Shown here piece after piece: positions 1 to 7,304 of a stretch of 13,372 nt of DNA. The position numbers were made by a program, and so were the translations under genes. The DNA is taken from assembly GCA_003024985.2 (NCBI GenBank), contig PXIH01S0010307.1; one strand, written 5' to 3'. The notes under the pieces are model-generated. The model was not told the origin of the DNA. It did no database searches and saw nothing but the letters and a program-made list of their open reading frames with translations. This stretch comes from Euperipatoides rowelli (Eukaryota; Onychophora; Udeonychophora; Euonychophora; Peripatopsidae). The number at the start of each line of letters is the position of its first letter. Positions within the stretch are counted from its first letter, which is position 1.

Positions 1-120
1 CCCCATAATCCTAAGAATTTTCCATCTCCCCTCTTTTCTCTTAGTTTACACTTTTATATACTAATACAGTTTAATTTGTCTAGCATACACGCAACAAAAT
101 AATCTGCTTACCATTATTCT

Positions 121-126
121 CATTTA
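121..126. repeat. Left 6-bp target-site duplication (cattta)
   Basis: The six bases cattta directly precede the CAGGG terminus of the element at 127-1104 and recur directly after its other terminus at 1105-1110. The two bases further out differ, so the duplication is 6 bp, not the 8 bp typical of most hAT elements. Confidence 0.8.
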
Positions 127-235
127 CAGGGTGTCAGCTGCCAAAAGCATGTAAAAAGGTGGAAAAGTGGCCTGTTAAGTGAAAAAAAAGCGGTAAAAAA
201 AGGGACTTTTTATTTAAAAAAAGTGGTATTTTATT

Positions 236-902
236 TCAAAAATGTGGTTCCATGATAGTTAAGTTTGATTTTTTGACAGAACTATATTGTATATACACAG
301 TACCGTATATGTATATATACTGTATATATATATATATATATCCCGTATATTTCAGCCTTTCATTTGCTTCTTTAAACAATTCATCCGAGGACTTCTGTTT
401 AGCTTCCTTTTCCTTTCTAGCATCTTTGGCAATTTCTTCCATAGTTTTAATTCTATTTCTTGAAATCCTGAAATCTTCAAGCTGTTTTTTTTCTTCTAAT
501 TGCATCTGTTTCAAACCTTCTGCCAAATTCTCCACTTCTTGTTTCTTCTTTTTTTTCTTTTTCAATGTATTCCATGTAGGCAGAGTGGGCCTGGTAAGCC
601 ATTGCTATTATTCTTTTGTTATTGGAACTAATGCCACTTTGTTGTGGTACAATTTCATTGTATCCACCACTTGCATTCAGCGTATGCTCCAACATATGCA
701 CTTTGTCTTCAGTTAAAATTTGTTTAGACTTTGAGAAACTACGTTTTAAATCTGTATTTCCATGGGAAATTGCTAAGCTTGCTTGGATAATTTTTGTAAT
801 TGTGGATATTTAAGATCACCAGTTGCACTTCTCTGTAATAATATATTTCTCCAATAGTGATTAATTCTCTGACTAGCATCTGCTGGATTCATTTCTTTCA
901 TT
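236..902 (-). pseudogene. Decayed last exon of a hAT-like transposase (C-terminal dimerisation region plus coiled coil)
   Basis: Read on the minus strand, a strong splice acceptor (long T tract then cacag, ending at 903) opens an exon at 902. Its first frame encodes a stretch containing INHYWRN and KYPQLQKLSKQA, typical of the region before the hAT C-terminal motif. A missing base near 774-776 creates a stop, and the next frame continues with AISHGNTDLKRSFSKSKQIL. This matches the hAT dimerisation motif usually written as SHGNADVERGFS, but the conserved Glu is Lys here (codon at 744-746). A second frame change falls in the A/T homopolymer at about 547-563. It leads into a charged, Lys/Glu-rich coiled coil (about 350-545) that runs into a TA microsatellite and stops at 236. 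Two frameshifts, the altered residue and the missing upstream exons make it a pseudogene. Which hAT subfamily it derives from is uncertain. Confidence 0.75.
322..345. repeat. (TA)n microsatellite inside the hAT pseudogene
   Basis: About ten TA units at 323-341 follow a TACTGTA word at 318-324. On the minus strand they translate as a Tyr-Ile run at the end of the coiled-coil frame, so the microsatellite expanded within or just after the old transposase C-terminus. Confidence 0.85.
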
Positions 903-1104
903 CTGTGAAAAAAAAACAAATTCAGATTCTAAAACAAAAACAAATTTAATGAAAAATTTAACACAATTTTAATTTATTTGACTGTCTTTTATAGTAAATA
1001 AATACATTTCTAAAAGTAAAAAAAAAAGTGGTAAATAAGTGGCTTTTCAGAAAAAAAGTGGCAAAGAAGAAAGGAGTGGAAAAAGTGGCACAGTGGACAC
1101 CCTG

Positions 1105-1110
1105 CATTTA
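1105..1110. repeat. Right 6-bp target-site duplication (cattta)
   Basis: Exact second copy of cattta, directly after the GACACCCTG terminus. It pairs with the copy at 121-126. Confidence 0.8.
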
Positions 1111-1119
1111 GAACCTCTT

Positions 1120-1388
1120 CCCCCGCCAAAACTGTCAGACAATAAAATTATTGATAATAAATTCTGCTAGTTTCATAACAACTTTGCTGCACTCTGATTG
1201 GTTGAATACTTTAAAGGGCTTTTGTCCCCTCTGTGAATGACCCAGCTCAAGTCTAAATAGCCTATAACCGGACCAGAGTTGAAGGAGACATTTGTGCCAA
1301 ATTTCCAGCCTTTATTTCTAAAACTGTGGATTTGTATAGCGAACATACAGACAGACAAATATTCATTTTTATGTATAAGATTTCATTA
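1120..1388 (+). mobile_element. Probable 3' tail of a LINE/SINE-type retrotransposon (fragment)
   Basis: The stretch is less AT-rich than its neighbours and has no coding frame worth naming. Its end (about 1290-1388) reads as a non-coding segment containing ccaaatttccagc, then acatacagacagacaaa, then a T-rich end with tgtataagatt. Runs of acagacagac followed by a T-rich and TATA-like tail are common at the 3' ends of RTE-like LINEs and related SINEs in invertebrates; this is memory of a pattern, not a match to a named family. It sits between the hAT-like element and the Gag fragment and may have cut the latter short. The left boundary is a guess. Confidence 0.35.
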
Positions 1389-1424
1389 CGAGTTGTCACT
1401 GTATACAACACTTTCTCATTTCTA

Positions 1425-1811
1425 ATATATGATACGTTTTTACTCGCCGTTTCCACCGCCAATGCTATTTCCAAAGCAGATTGAAATGTCAACACTGTTT
1501 CTGATAATAAACATCTTTGTATGCTTTCTTCACGAATTCTGCAAACCAACCGATCCAGGAGAACTTTTATCCAAATTTTCGAAATTACAAAACTCACTTT
1601 GCTTCCTTAAATCTTCAACAAAAGCAACAATCGGTTCTTCTGGCTTTTGTGTTCTACTGTAAAACTTATAGCGTTGTACTATTTCATTGGGTTTGGGTGC
1701 AAAATGTTCAGTTAACAGTCCCAATATTTCGGTAAATGTAACTTCCTTAGGCTTCCTAGGTGTAACCAAAGATCGTAATGCATGGTATGTATAATCCCCA
1801 TGGAACAAATT
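1425..1811 (-). pseudogene. Fragment of a Ty3/Gypsy-type retrotransposon Gag (broken)
   Basis: On the minus strand, a frame from about 1811 down to 1530 has the layout of the retrotransposon Gag core: a Tyr-His-Leu-Arg segment leading to LVTPRKPKE, then LLTEHFAPKP, then QRYKFYSRTQKPEE and FVEDLRKQSEFC. These are hallmarks of Gypsy-like Gag in invertebrate genomes. A one-base shift near 1561-1570 moves the match to a second frame, which continues with LLDRLVCRI and EESIQRCLLSE and fades at about 1425, where unrelated sequence begins. No zinc knuckle, protease, reverse transcriptase, integrase or LTR is visible nearby. It is a short, inactive relic of about 390 bp, in the same orientation as the CREB-like exon. 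Confidence is high for the family and lower for the exact ends. Confidence 0.8.
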
Positions 1812-3065
1812 GATTTCCCAATTTTAACTTATCGATTAAAAAAGACAGAAATCACTTATCAATAATTGAGAATGGTGTTTAATAAGACATTTATGAATTA
1901 TTTCAGATAAGCTATTTTAACCGTTATCTGAAATTTTATTTTCATTTACCTGTACTTATAAAAAGTAAATAAAAGAATTTTAAAAATTAAATTTTAATTT
2001 TTTTAAATGTTTTTCCTAAACTCCATAAAGAATTGTGGTGTTTCCCTCCCACCACCAATTATTTTTTTTTTTGTTAAAAACCATTAGTATAGTTCCAGCT
2101 CAATGATGTTTTTAAAATACTGTATCTTACATTAATTATCTATTAAAGCAAAATAAATTTTAGTTCTTTTACAATTATTTAAATTTATCATAATTGCAAT
2201 TTTGGTATTATTTTAATATTTAAAAACAGTGACTAAGCATAATCATCATCTATGATTCATTTATTACATTCAATCATTGTGGCTGTACTGTGGCGACATT
2301 CTACAGTTGCTTCAGCAACTACAACCAGCTTTTTTTTTTGTGCTGTGACCAAAATTACTTTTCATGAAGAAAATCACAAAAGATCCTTTTTAAGAATATT
2401 TCATGCAGTACAGTTTAAACAAATATTTAAACACTACTCAAAGTATAGTATGGTACCGTATTATTATTATTATTTTATATATATCACTGTAAAAGACAAG
2501 TCATCAAAATTGTAGCATTTTTTATAACATTTTTTAATTTAAAAAAAAATCTTTGCAATGCTGTATTTTTTTTATTAAAAAAATTCAGGATTTAAATCAT
2601 GATAATTGCTAACTATTATAGGCTGCTAATGTCTAAGGGCACTAAAAATTAGAATATAGTTTCAGAAAATTCATTTTCAAATATTGGATGCGGGATGGAA
2701 GGTTTTTTTTTCCATTAACTCAAATTTTTAGACGAGGGAAGCACTTTTTTTTAAAAACAAAAAACAAATAAGATTTGAAGTAACCTAATATAAATTTTAG
2801 AATTATAAATTAAGCCCTCTTATTATTTTTTTTAATGTATACAATGCCTTTGAAAAGTGGTGATCTTAGAAATGTGGAATAAAGATAGAAGTGGAAAAAA
2901 ATTGTGAATTAATGTATGGGCCTATATTTTTATTGTATTATTATTTACTTTCTCTATAATTTTGTTTCTGGATTTTATTGTAATTAAATTTGAACAATAA
3001 ATTATATTTACGTCCTCTTTGCAGAAAAAAAACACAACTTTATATTCTATAGAAACTGATGAAGA
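1812..3065. other. AT-rich non-coding stretch (probable intron)
   Basis: No coding frame, RNA gene or complete transposon is recognisable. The stretch contains an 11-bp inverted repeat (1900-1934), an (ATT)n run near 2459-2474 and many A/T homopolymers. I searched the minus strand for the final bZIP exon that should follow the CREB-like exon, with its leucine zipper, and did not see it, so it must lie left of the window. Confidence 0.6.
1900..1934. repeat. Perfect 11-bp inverted repeat
   Basis: atttcagataa (1900-1910) is the exact complement of ttatctgaaat (1924-1934), with a 13-nt spacer. It could be a small MITE remnant or a chance hairpin; no target duplication is obvious. Confidence 0.55.
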
Positions 3066-3194
3066 ACAATCGACATACAGTATGAATATATTTATTTCTA
3101 TAAGCTTATATTATTAAAATAAATTTTATATTCATAGATAGAGAAATAAAACACGGACACTTTTTTTTATTGACAGACAATCAACATACAGTAT
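3066..3194. repeat. Direct repeats flanking an imperfect hairpin (possible small MITE-like unit)
   Basis: acaatcgacatacagtat (3066-3083) and acaatcaacatacagtat (3177-3194) differ at one base in 18 and are 111 bp apart. Between them, 3084-3097 and 3117-3133 are near-complements (a 3-base bulge) around the perfect 12-bp palindrome tataagcttata (3099-3110). The arrangement suggests a duplicated or hairpin-forming unit. No coding potential is seen. Confidence 0.45.
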
Positions 3195-3362
3195 CCATTC
3201 ATTTCGTTTAAAATATATACTGTATATAATCATCTAAATTATTATGATATTTCATCATATTAAATAAATTTCAATGTGTTTGTTTTTATAATTTTTAACA
3301 AAAAGATCCAAATTTAAAAGAAAATTTTTAAATTATTTTAGAATCCTTTAAAATAATATCAC

Positions 3363-3510
3363 CTGTTCTTCATGAGTCGCAGTTCCCTCTTGCGTGCAGC
3401 CTCCTCAGCCAGCTGCTGTGGTGTTTGGATATTTCCCGCTGGTGCCATAACCACACCTTGGGGTAGGTTGGTGGATGTGGCACGAATCTGGTAGGCTTGC
3501 AAGTCAGCAG
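3363..3510 (-). CDS. CREB1/CREM: CREB/CREM/ATF1-family transcription factor, exon encoding the linker and start of the bZIP basic region (partial gene)
   Basis: The minus strand encodes DLQAYQIRATSTNLPQGVVM, then a short variable segment, then PQQLAEEAARKRELRLMKNR. In this family the YQIR segment, LPQGVVMA, LAEEA.RKRE(L/V)RLMKNR and the following EAAREC mark the end of the glutamine-rich Q2 region and the start of the DNA-binding basic region. The wording here is closer to CREM (LPQGVVMA, PQQLAEEA, KRELRLMKNR) than to CREB1. The exon ends AACAG followed by gtgata, the conserved intron position within MKNR. The preferred start is 3510, after the acceptor gtctcag; it gives 148 nt (48 codons plus split codons at both ends) and matches the known start at the Ala codon split G/CT. 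A second AG, ending at 3523, would add 12 nt in phase. The product would be a nuclear cAMP/CRE-responsive activator or repressor that dimerises through a zipper encoded outside this window. Vertebrate versus invertebrate paralogue cannot be decided here. Confidence 0.93.
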
Positions 3511-3523
3511 CTGAGACAGTCAC

Positions 3524-4102
3524 TAGAGTAATAATAATAATAGAAAAAAGAAAAAAAAAATTGTAATTCTTAACATTTAAGAAATGCAAAGGTAGTAATG
3601 AGTCATACATCTATGAATCATTCAATGTTTCAAATCACCATTAAACACTTTCTCAATATTTTAAAACTAAAGCTATTAATATACAGTATATCCTAAATAT
3701 GAGTAATATTTATTGCATTTGTATACACAAGAGTCTATAGAGGCAAACACGAGTCATCAAATTATTAAGACAATAACAAGACATAAAATTAAAAATATGA
3801 TTTTAAACTAATTTTTTATTTTTATGGGTAATATTTTGCATTCCTACTGCTCCCTCCCCCCCAAAGATTTTCAAACTTAAATTACTAAGATATAATAAAA
3901 TAAAATCATTAATGATGCTTGGACCCTGTTTAAGGAATTCAAAAGATTACCCAATATGTTCAATAAGGCTACAGTAAAGTAGTATAGGAGTGATTAAACA
4001 ATTAACTCAAACATACAAATACTACACATGGTAATTTAATTATTTTGAATTACTGCAAAAAAAAAATAATTCTTTTAAGCTTGTTAAAATGTCCTTATGT
4101 AC
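3524..4102 (-). other. Intron between the candidate microexon and the CREB-like exon
   Basis: On the minus strand the stretch begins with gtacata after 4103 and ends with a T/TTA-rich tract before the acceptor AGs at 3523-3524 and 3511-3512. It holds a (TAA)n run (about 3528-3541), A/T homopolymers and two TACAGTA words (about 3682 and 3970). No other gene or transposon was recognised. Confidence 0.55.
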
Positions 4103-4153
4103 CTATGAATTGACGATTAGGGTTGTCCAGGCCGTCTTCATGAATTTCCACCC
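4103..4153 (-). CDS. Candidate 51-nt cassette microexon of the CREB/CREM-like gene
   Basis: On the minus strand the acceptor tgtttttacag (AG at 4155-4154) is followed by 51 nt and then the donor ATAG/gtacat (GT at 4102-4101). The 51 nt are about half G+C, far above the flanks, and one frame is open: VEIHEDGLDNPNRQFI, with 2 nt of a split codon before it and 1 nt after. This phase-1 to phase-1 layout would insert 17 residues between the upstream exon and the CREB-like exon, whose start (CT after the shared G) it fits exactly. Both alternative acceptors of that exon also fit. In CREB/CREM proteins this point lies between Q2 and the basic region. I do not recognise the 17 residues in known CREB isoforms, so this could be a lineage-specific alternative exon or a chance pairing of splice-like sites. 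The sequence shows the signals and phase; use of the exon is inferred. Confidence 0.5.
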   Translation of the reverse strand, partial: GWKFMKTAWTTLIVNS

Positions 4154-5087
4154 CTGTAAAAACATTTCAATTGATTCTAACTTTAAACAGGATTCCAAAA
4201 TGAAGAATGACTGTGAAAAGTTGATGCTTGACTCACAATTTTTTTTGTTTGATTTGAAGCTTAATAAAATCGGCCAGCTCAACTGATATATTTGAACAGA
4301 CCATTTCTGAATTTAAAAATGATTATTATAATTTTTTTTTAGAAGTAATTTAGAAGACTGTACAAGGAAGCTGATTCAAACATTTTAATATTTCTATTCC
4401 TTAGAGCACCCTTCCATTTTAATTTTCTTTAAAAATTTCATCATGTTTTCATATTTGCTATGGATTTCAATTCATCGAACAAATGAATGTTCATAAAATG
4501 AGCTAAAAACTGCTGATATATGGCATCTTACTGGACCCATTAATGCAATTATTTATAAACTCTAGAACTGTACATGCTATTAGGAATCAGCAAGAAATCA
4601 GTATTTTTATTCTCTATCTATAACCATCAAGTTTTTAGTTATTGTATGAACTTGGAAATTCTTTGTCTTCTTTAATTTAAAGCATGTCTTTTTTTTTTTT
4701 AATACATTGTGGCATTACTTAGTGCAGATAAGCAATTAAAACCATCTCATTTCCCCTTCACCCCCTCTCCCACCAAAAAAAGATAAAATGATTCAACGAA
4801 GGGTGAAAGCAAAGGAAATGTCTATTATAGATGCAGGCCCTATATTAATATACTGGATCACCAATATTTTATAAGGAGTGAAATGATCCATTATAATAAA
4901 ATATGGGCATGGTATGTGCTACTGGGCTAATTATATAAATATACTAAGTGGAAATACCACTTCTTTCCACACACACACACACACATTCTGCTTTATTCCT
5001 TTATTTATAATCTAATGGAAATGTTGCTGATCCCTTTGTTTTGACTTGAGACAGTATTTAAAGTTTCAGATTCACTAGTATGTAGTA
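4154..5087. other. AT-rich intron-like stretch
   Basis: No coding frame was recognised on either strand. A reading frame on the plus strand at 4089-4286 overlaps the candidate minus-strand microexon and has low-complexity composition, so I do not call it. The stretch includes a pyrimidine-rich tract (about 4746-4773) and an (AC)8 microsatellite. Confidence 0.55.
4969..4984. repeat. (AC)8 microsatellite
   Basis: Sixteen bases of uninterrupted AC follow ttctttcc. A plain dinucleotide repeat, useful only as a marker. Confidence 0.9.
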
Positions 5088-5145
5088 TGGACTCAGTAAA
5101 ACCCTATTATAATAATTATTTCAAATAATTAATCTGCTGAGTCCA
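5088..5145. repeat. 9-bp inverted repeat with an inner palindrome
   Basis: tggactcag (5088-5096) and its exact complement ctgagtcca (5137-5145) enclose a 40-nt AT-rich spacer that contains the palindrome attatttcaaataat. It resembles a miniature foldback element. No target duplication could be assigned. Confidence 0.5.
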
Positions 5146-5959
5146 ACGACCAAAAAGAACAAATAGTGATAAATGTTACTATCATGGCGCCCTCTGTGCA
5201 TCATGGATGTCTTTATTCAATAAAAATAAAGCAACTATGATAATTTATAATGATGAATGGGGAAAAATAAATTGTGGGTAAATCTATGGACTGAAATATT
5301 ATAATTAAGAACTGTGTAAAAAAAATTTTTTTAACATTAGTGAAGCTTTAGTACAGAAATAGACAGTATATATTTATTTATACCTTAAAACAAAATATTG
5401 ATAAAATTCAAATACAATGAAAGCATAATGTTGATTAAGAAAGAAAATCCCACCAAGTCTATAACAGCCTCTATCAGATTTTGGTAAAAGCAAAATAGAG
5501 AATACAAAGAAAATTATTTTTATAAAAAAACTGACACCAAAAACACATTACTAATAATTTTAAAGTAAAATATATACCCACATATGCAGTAGGGAAAGAG
5601 TGGCAAAAGACTTGTGACTATTTTTTTTTTTTTTATATTTTCATCGTAGACTAATTTTTAAAAATTCCTCTAGATATCAATGTGTTAATTTCACTCTTTG
5701 CATATACTGTATGCAATTATTTTTTTTTAATTTTATTATTTTCCTTAGTATTCTAATGCTAACATTTACCAATACTAACAAAGTCAATATGTACTGTAAC
5801 TCTATACTAAATAAACAGTGCTATACAAATGTAGTGGGTATGACAACTTTGTAATTAATTATACACATTAACCACCTAGTAGAAGCAAGCCTTTTAAAAT
5901 CAAGACGGTTATGTTTTAAAAACTAGTATTTCAAAATACCAGTATTCAAAAAAATTAAC
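5146..5959. other. AT-rich intron-like stretch
   Basis: No gene is supported. A brief GC-rich patch at about 5184-5208 (atggcgccctctgtg) interrupts AT-rich DNA but has no useful open frame. A 14-T run lies at 5621-5634, and TACTGTA words occur near 5704 and 5790. Confidence 0.5.
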
Positions 5960-6031
5960 TTATTGAAAAGTAGGAATTTTTATTTAAAATAGGACTTTTC
6001 CTACTAAAAAGTAGGACAAATATGAGCCCTG
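5960..6031 (-). mobile_element. Probable terminus of a DNA transposon (CAGGGCTC end, hAT-like)
   Basis: Read on the minus strand from 6031, the sequence starts CAGGGCTCATATTTGTCC and then repeats the word TCCTACT/AGTAGGA three times within about 65 bp; tcctact and agtagga also form a 7-bp hairpin with a 4-nt loop (about 5999-6016). A CAGGG end followed by short subterminal repeats parallels the element at 127-1104. The body would extend to lower coordinates, but I could not find its other end, so length and superfamily are uncertain. Confidence 0.4.
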
Positions 6032-6066
6032 TAAATCAAAAAAAAAAAATTAACTAAATAAATTGT

Positions 6067-6086
6067 AAAAAAAAAAAAAAAAAAAA
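6067..6086. repeat. Poly(A) run of 20
   Basis: Twenty uninterrupted A follow the transposon-like terminus at 6031. It could be a retroposon tail or simple homopolymer growth; other long runs occur at 6477-6493 (T), 7899-7913 (A) and 9097-9111 (A). Confidence 0.85.
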
Positions 6087-7168
6087 GTGAAAGCAGCATT
6101 AATAAATTTATAATTTCATTAAAAGAGAGTAGATCCTGCATCATTATTTACAAATTATTAAATCTATTGCTAATAATGAATATATAATTTATTTTTATTA
6201 TTAGCTATTTTCTATGGATGTTTTAATTATAATTATTTGTGAGTGCAGAGATATCAGTTCTGTGGTTTGCTAGGTAAATCATGGAACATTTTCATCACCA
6301 AATAACATCAAAATTCACTTTGTGTAGTTTACCTTTGAACTTCTATTTAAAATAGTTCATATTAGCCTGATCGTTTGCTCATACAATGAGTGTTTGTTAC
6401 TCATTTGTGACATATGAAACAAAGATTCTCCTTAGTAAAACATAGATATACTGTACATAGCCTATTTCTGTATTTGTTTTTTTTTTTTTTTTTAAATAGT
6501 TCAGCTCATACAGTATACTGTATATTAAATTTCATGTTATAAAAAAATCCTGCACCTATAGTGCTCTAAAAACACAAGCACAGTACATGACATCATAAAA
6601 ACGTGTACAGTAGATGATGTTATCAAAATATACGAATACTATTTCTTCAAAATATAAAAAAACCTATCTGAAATCTGATCATAAAAAATAAATTTGACGA
6701 TTATAATCACTATTTAAATCATATTTTCAATTGACTCAAGATCCCTCTCAATTGGTTTTGCAGAAATAGAAATCTGGGTGAAGCAAATATTTACTTTTAT
6801 ATTCTCTCAAAAATATAAATTGGTATAAGGGAATATTGTCATAAAAAATGTTAAATTTAAAAAATATAGTTCAACACTGTTACTAATAATATATTTTCTT
6901 CTTACAAAACGTTTTTTTAAATGTGTTGTTTGGATTTTAGTGCAATGTGGAGTTAGATAACAAAGTTTGTAACTGGTCTAAAACTTACTGTAGGTCATTT
7001 TTTTTTCTTTTGGATTACACACACCTGATAAAATCAGGTTTAAAAAATTTCAACGACACAGTTCTTACATATAAACCTAGACAATATGCAATTGGAGTTT
7101 AAATTCACGGAAAATAGCAACATTTGATTGTGATATGCAACCTTAGTAGCCTCAATGCCACTCTTCTC
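6087..7168. other. AT-rich intron-like stretch with TACTGTA words
   Basis: No gene, RNA or complete transposon is seen. It includes a 17-T run, the 16-bp palindrome at 6508-6523 and further TACAGTA/TACTGTA words near 6449, 6606 and 6986. Confidence 0.5.
6508..6523. repeat. Perfect 16-bp palindrome atacagtatactgtat
   Basis: The sequence is its own reverse complement and is made of the over-represented heptamer TACAGTA and its complement TACTGTA, head to head. Confidence 0.85.
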
Positions 7169-7171
7169 CTA

Positions 7172-7304
7172 CATACAGTATATTCTGTACACTATACATA
7201 TCACTACCATACAGTTATAATCATATACAGAACATACATATACAGTACTTAAACACACATATACTGTACAAACAATTACTGTACATATACAATTACATAC
7301 AGTA
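7172..7304. repeat. Cluster of TACAGTA/TACTGTA words in an AC/AT-rich tract
   Basis: Five copies of the heptamer or its complement lie within about 130 bp (near 7175, 7242, 7261, 7276 and 7296), mixed with related words such as tacagaac, tacagtta and tctgtaca. The open frame on the minus strand here (Cys/Val/Tyr-rich) is a by-product of this low-complexity repeat and not a gene. Confidence 0.7.

Larger units (their letters stand above)
127..1104 (-). mobile_element. Non-autonomous hAT-type DNA transposon, 978 bp, internally deleted
   Basis: The ends form a terminal inverted repeat: CAGGGTGTC at 127-135 and its exact complement GACACCCTG at 1096-1104, with weaker matching inside. A 6-bp duplication (cattta) flanks it. 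On the minus strand it carries only the last exon of a hAT-like transposase, including a decayed AISHGN..R.FS C-terminal motif, so the N-terminal and most catalytic coding sequence is missing. Both ends carry short A-rich GTGG repeats (about 153-247 and 1021-1096). The hAT assignment rests on the C-terminal motif. The 6-bp duplication suggests one of the hAT subgroups with shorter duplications, which is inference. The element is very probably immobile by itself, but could have been moved by a full-length relative. Confidence 0.8.

Noticed and set aside
252-813. Plus-strand open frames over the hAT-like element
   Set aside because: They are antisense to the transposase exon and read its T-rich strand as Phe/Ser/Leu runs.
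4089-4286. Plus-strand 65-codon frame
   Set aside because: It overlaps the better-supported minus-strand microexon and matches nothing known.
5091-5130. Possible Tigger/pogo terminus (cagtaaaaccctattat)
   Set aside because: No TA target duplication and only loose resemblance; the inverted repeat is described instead.
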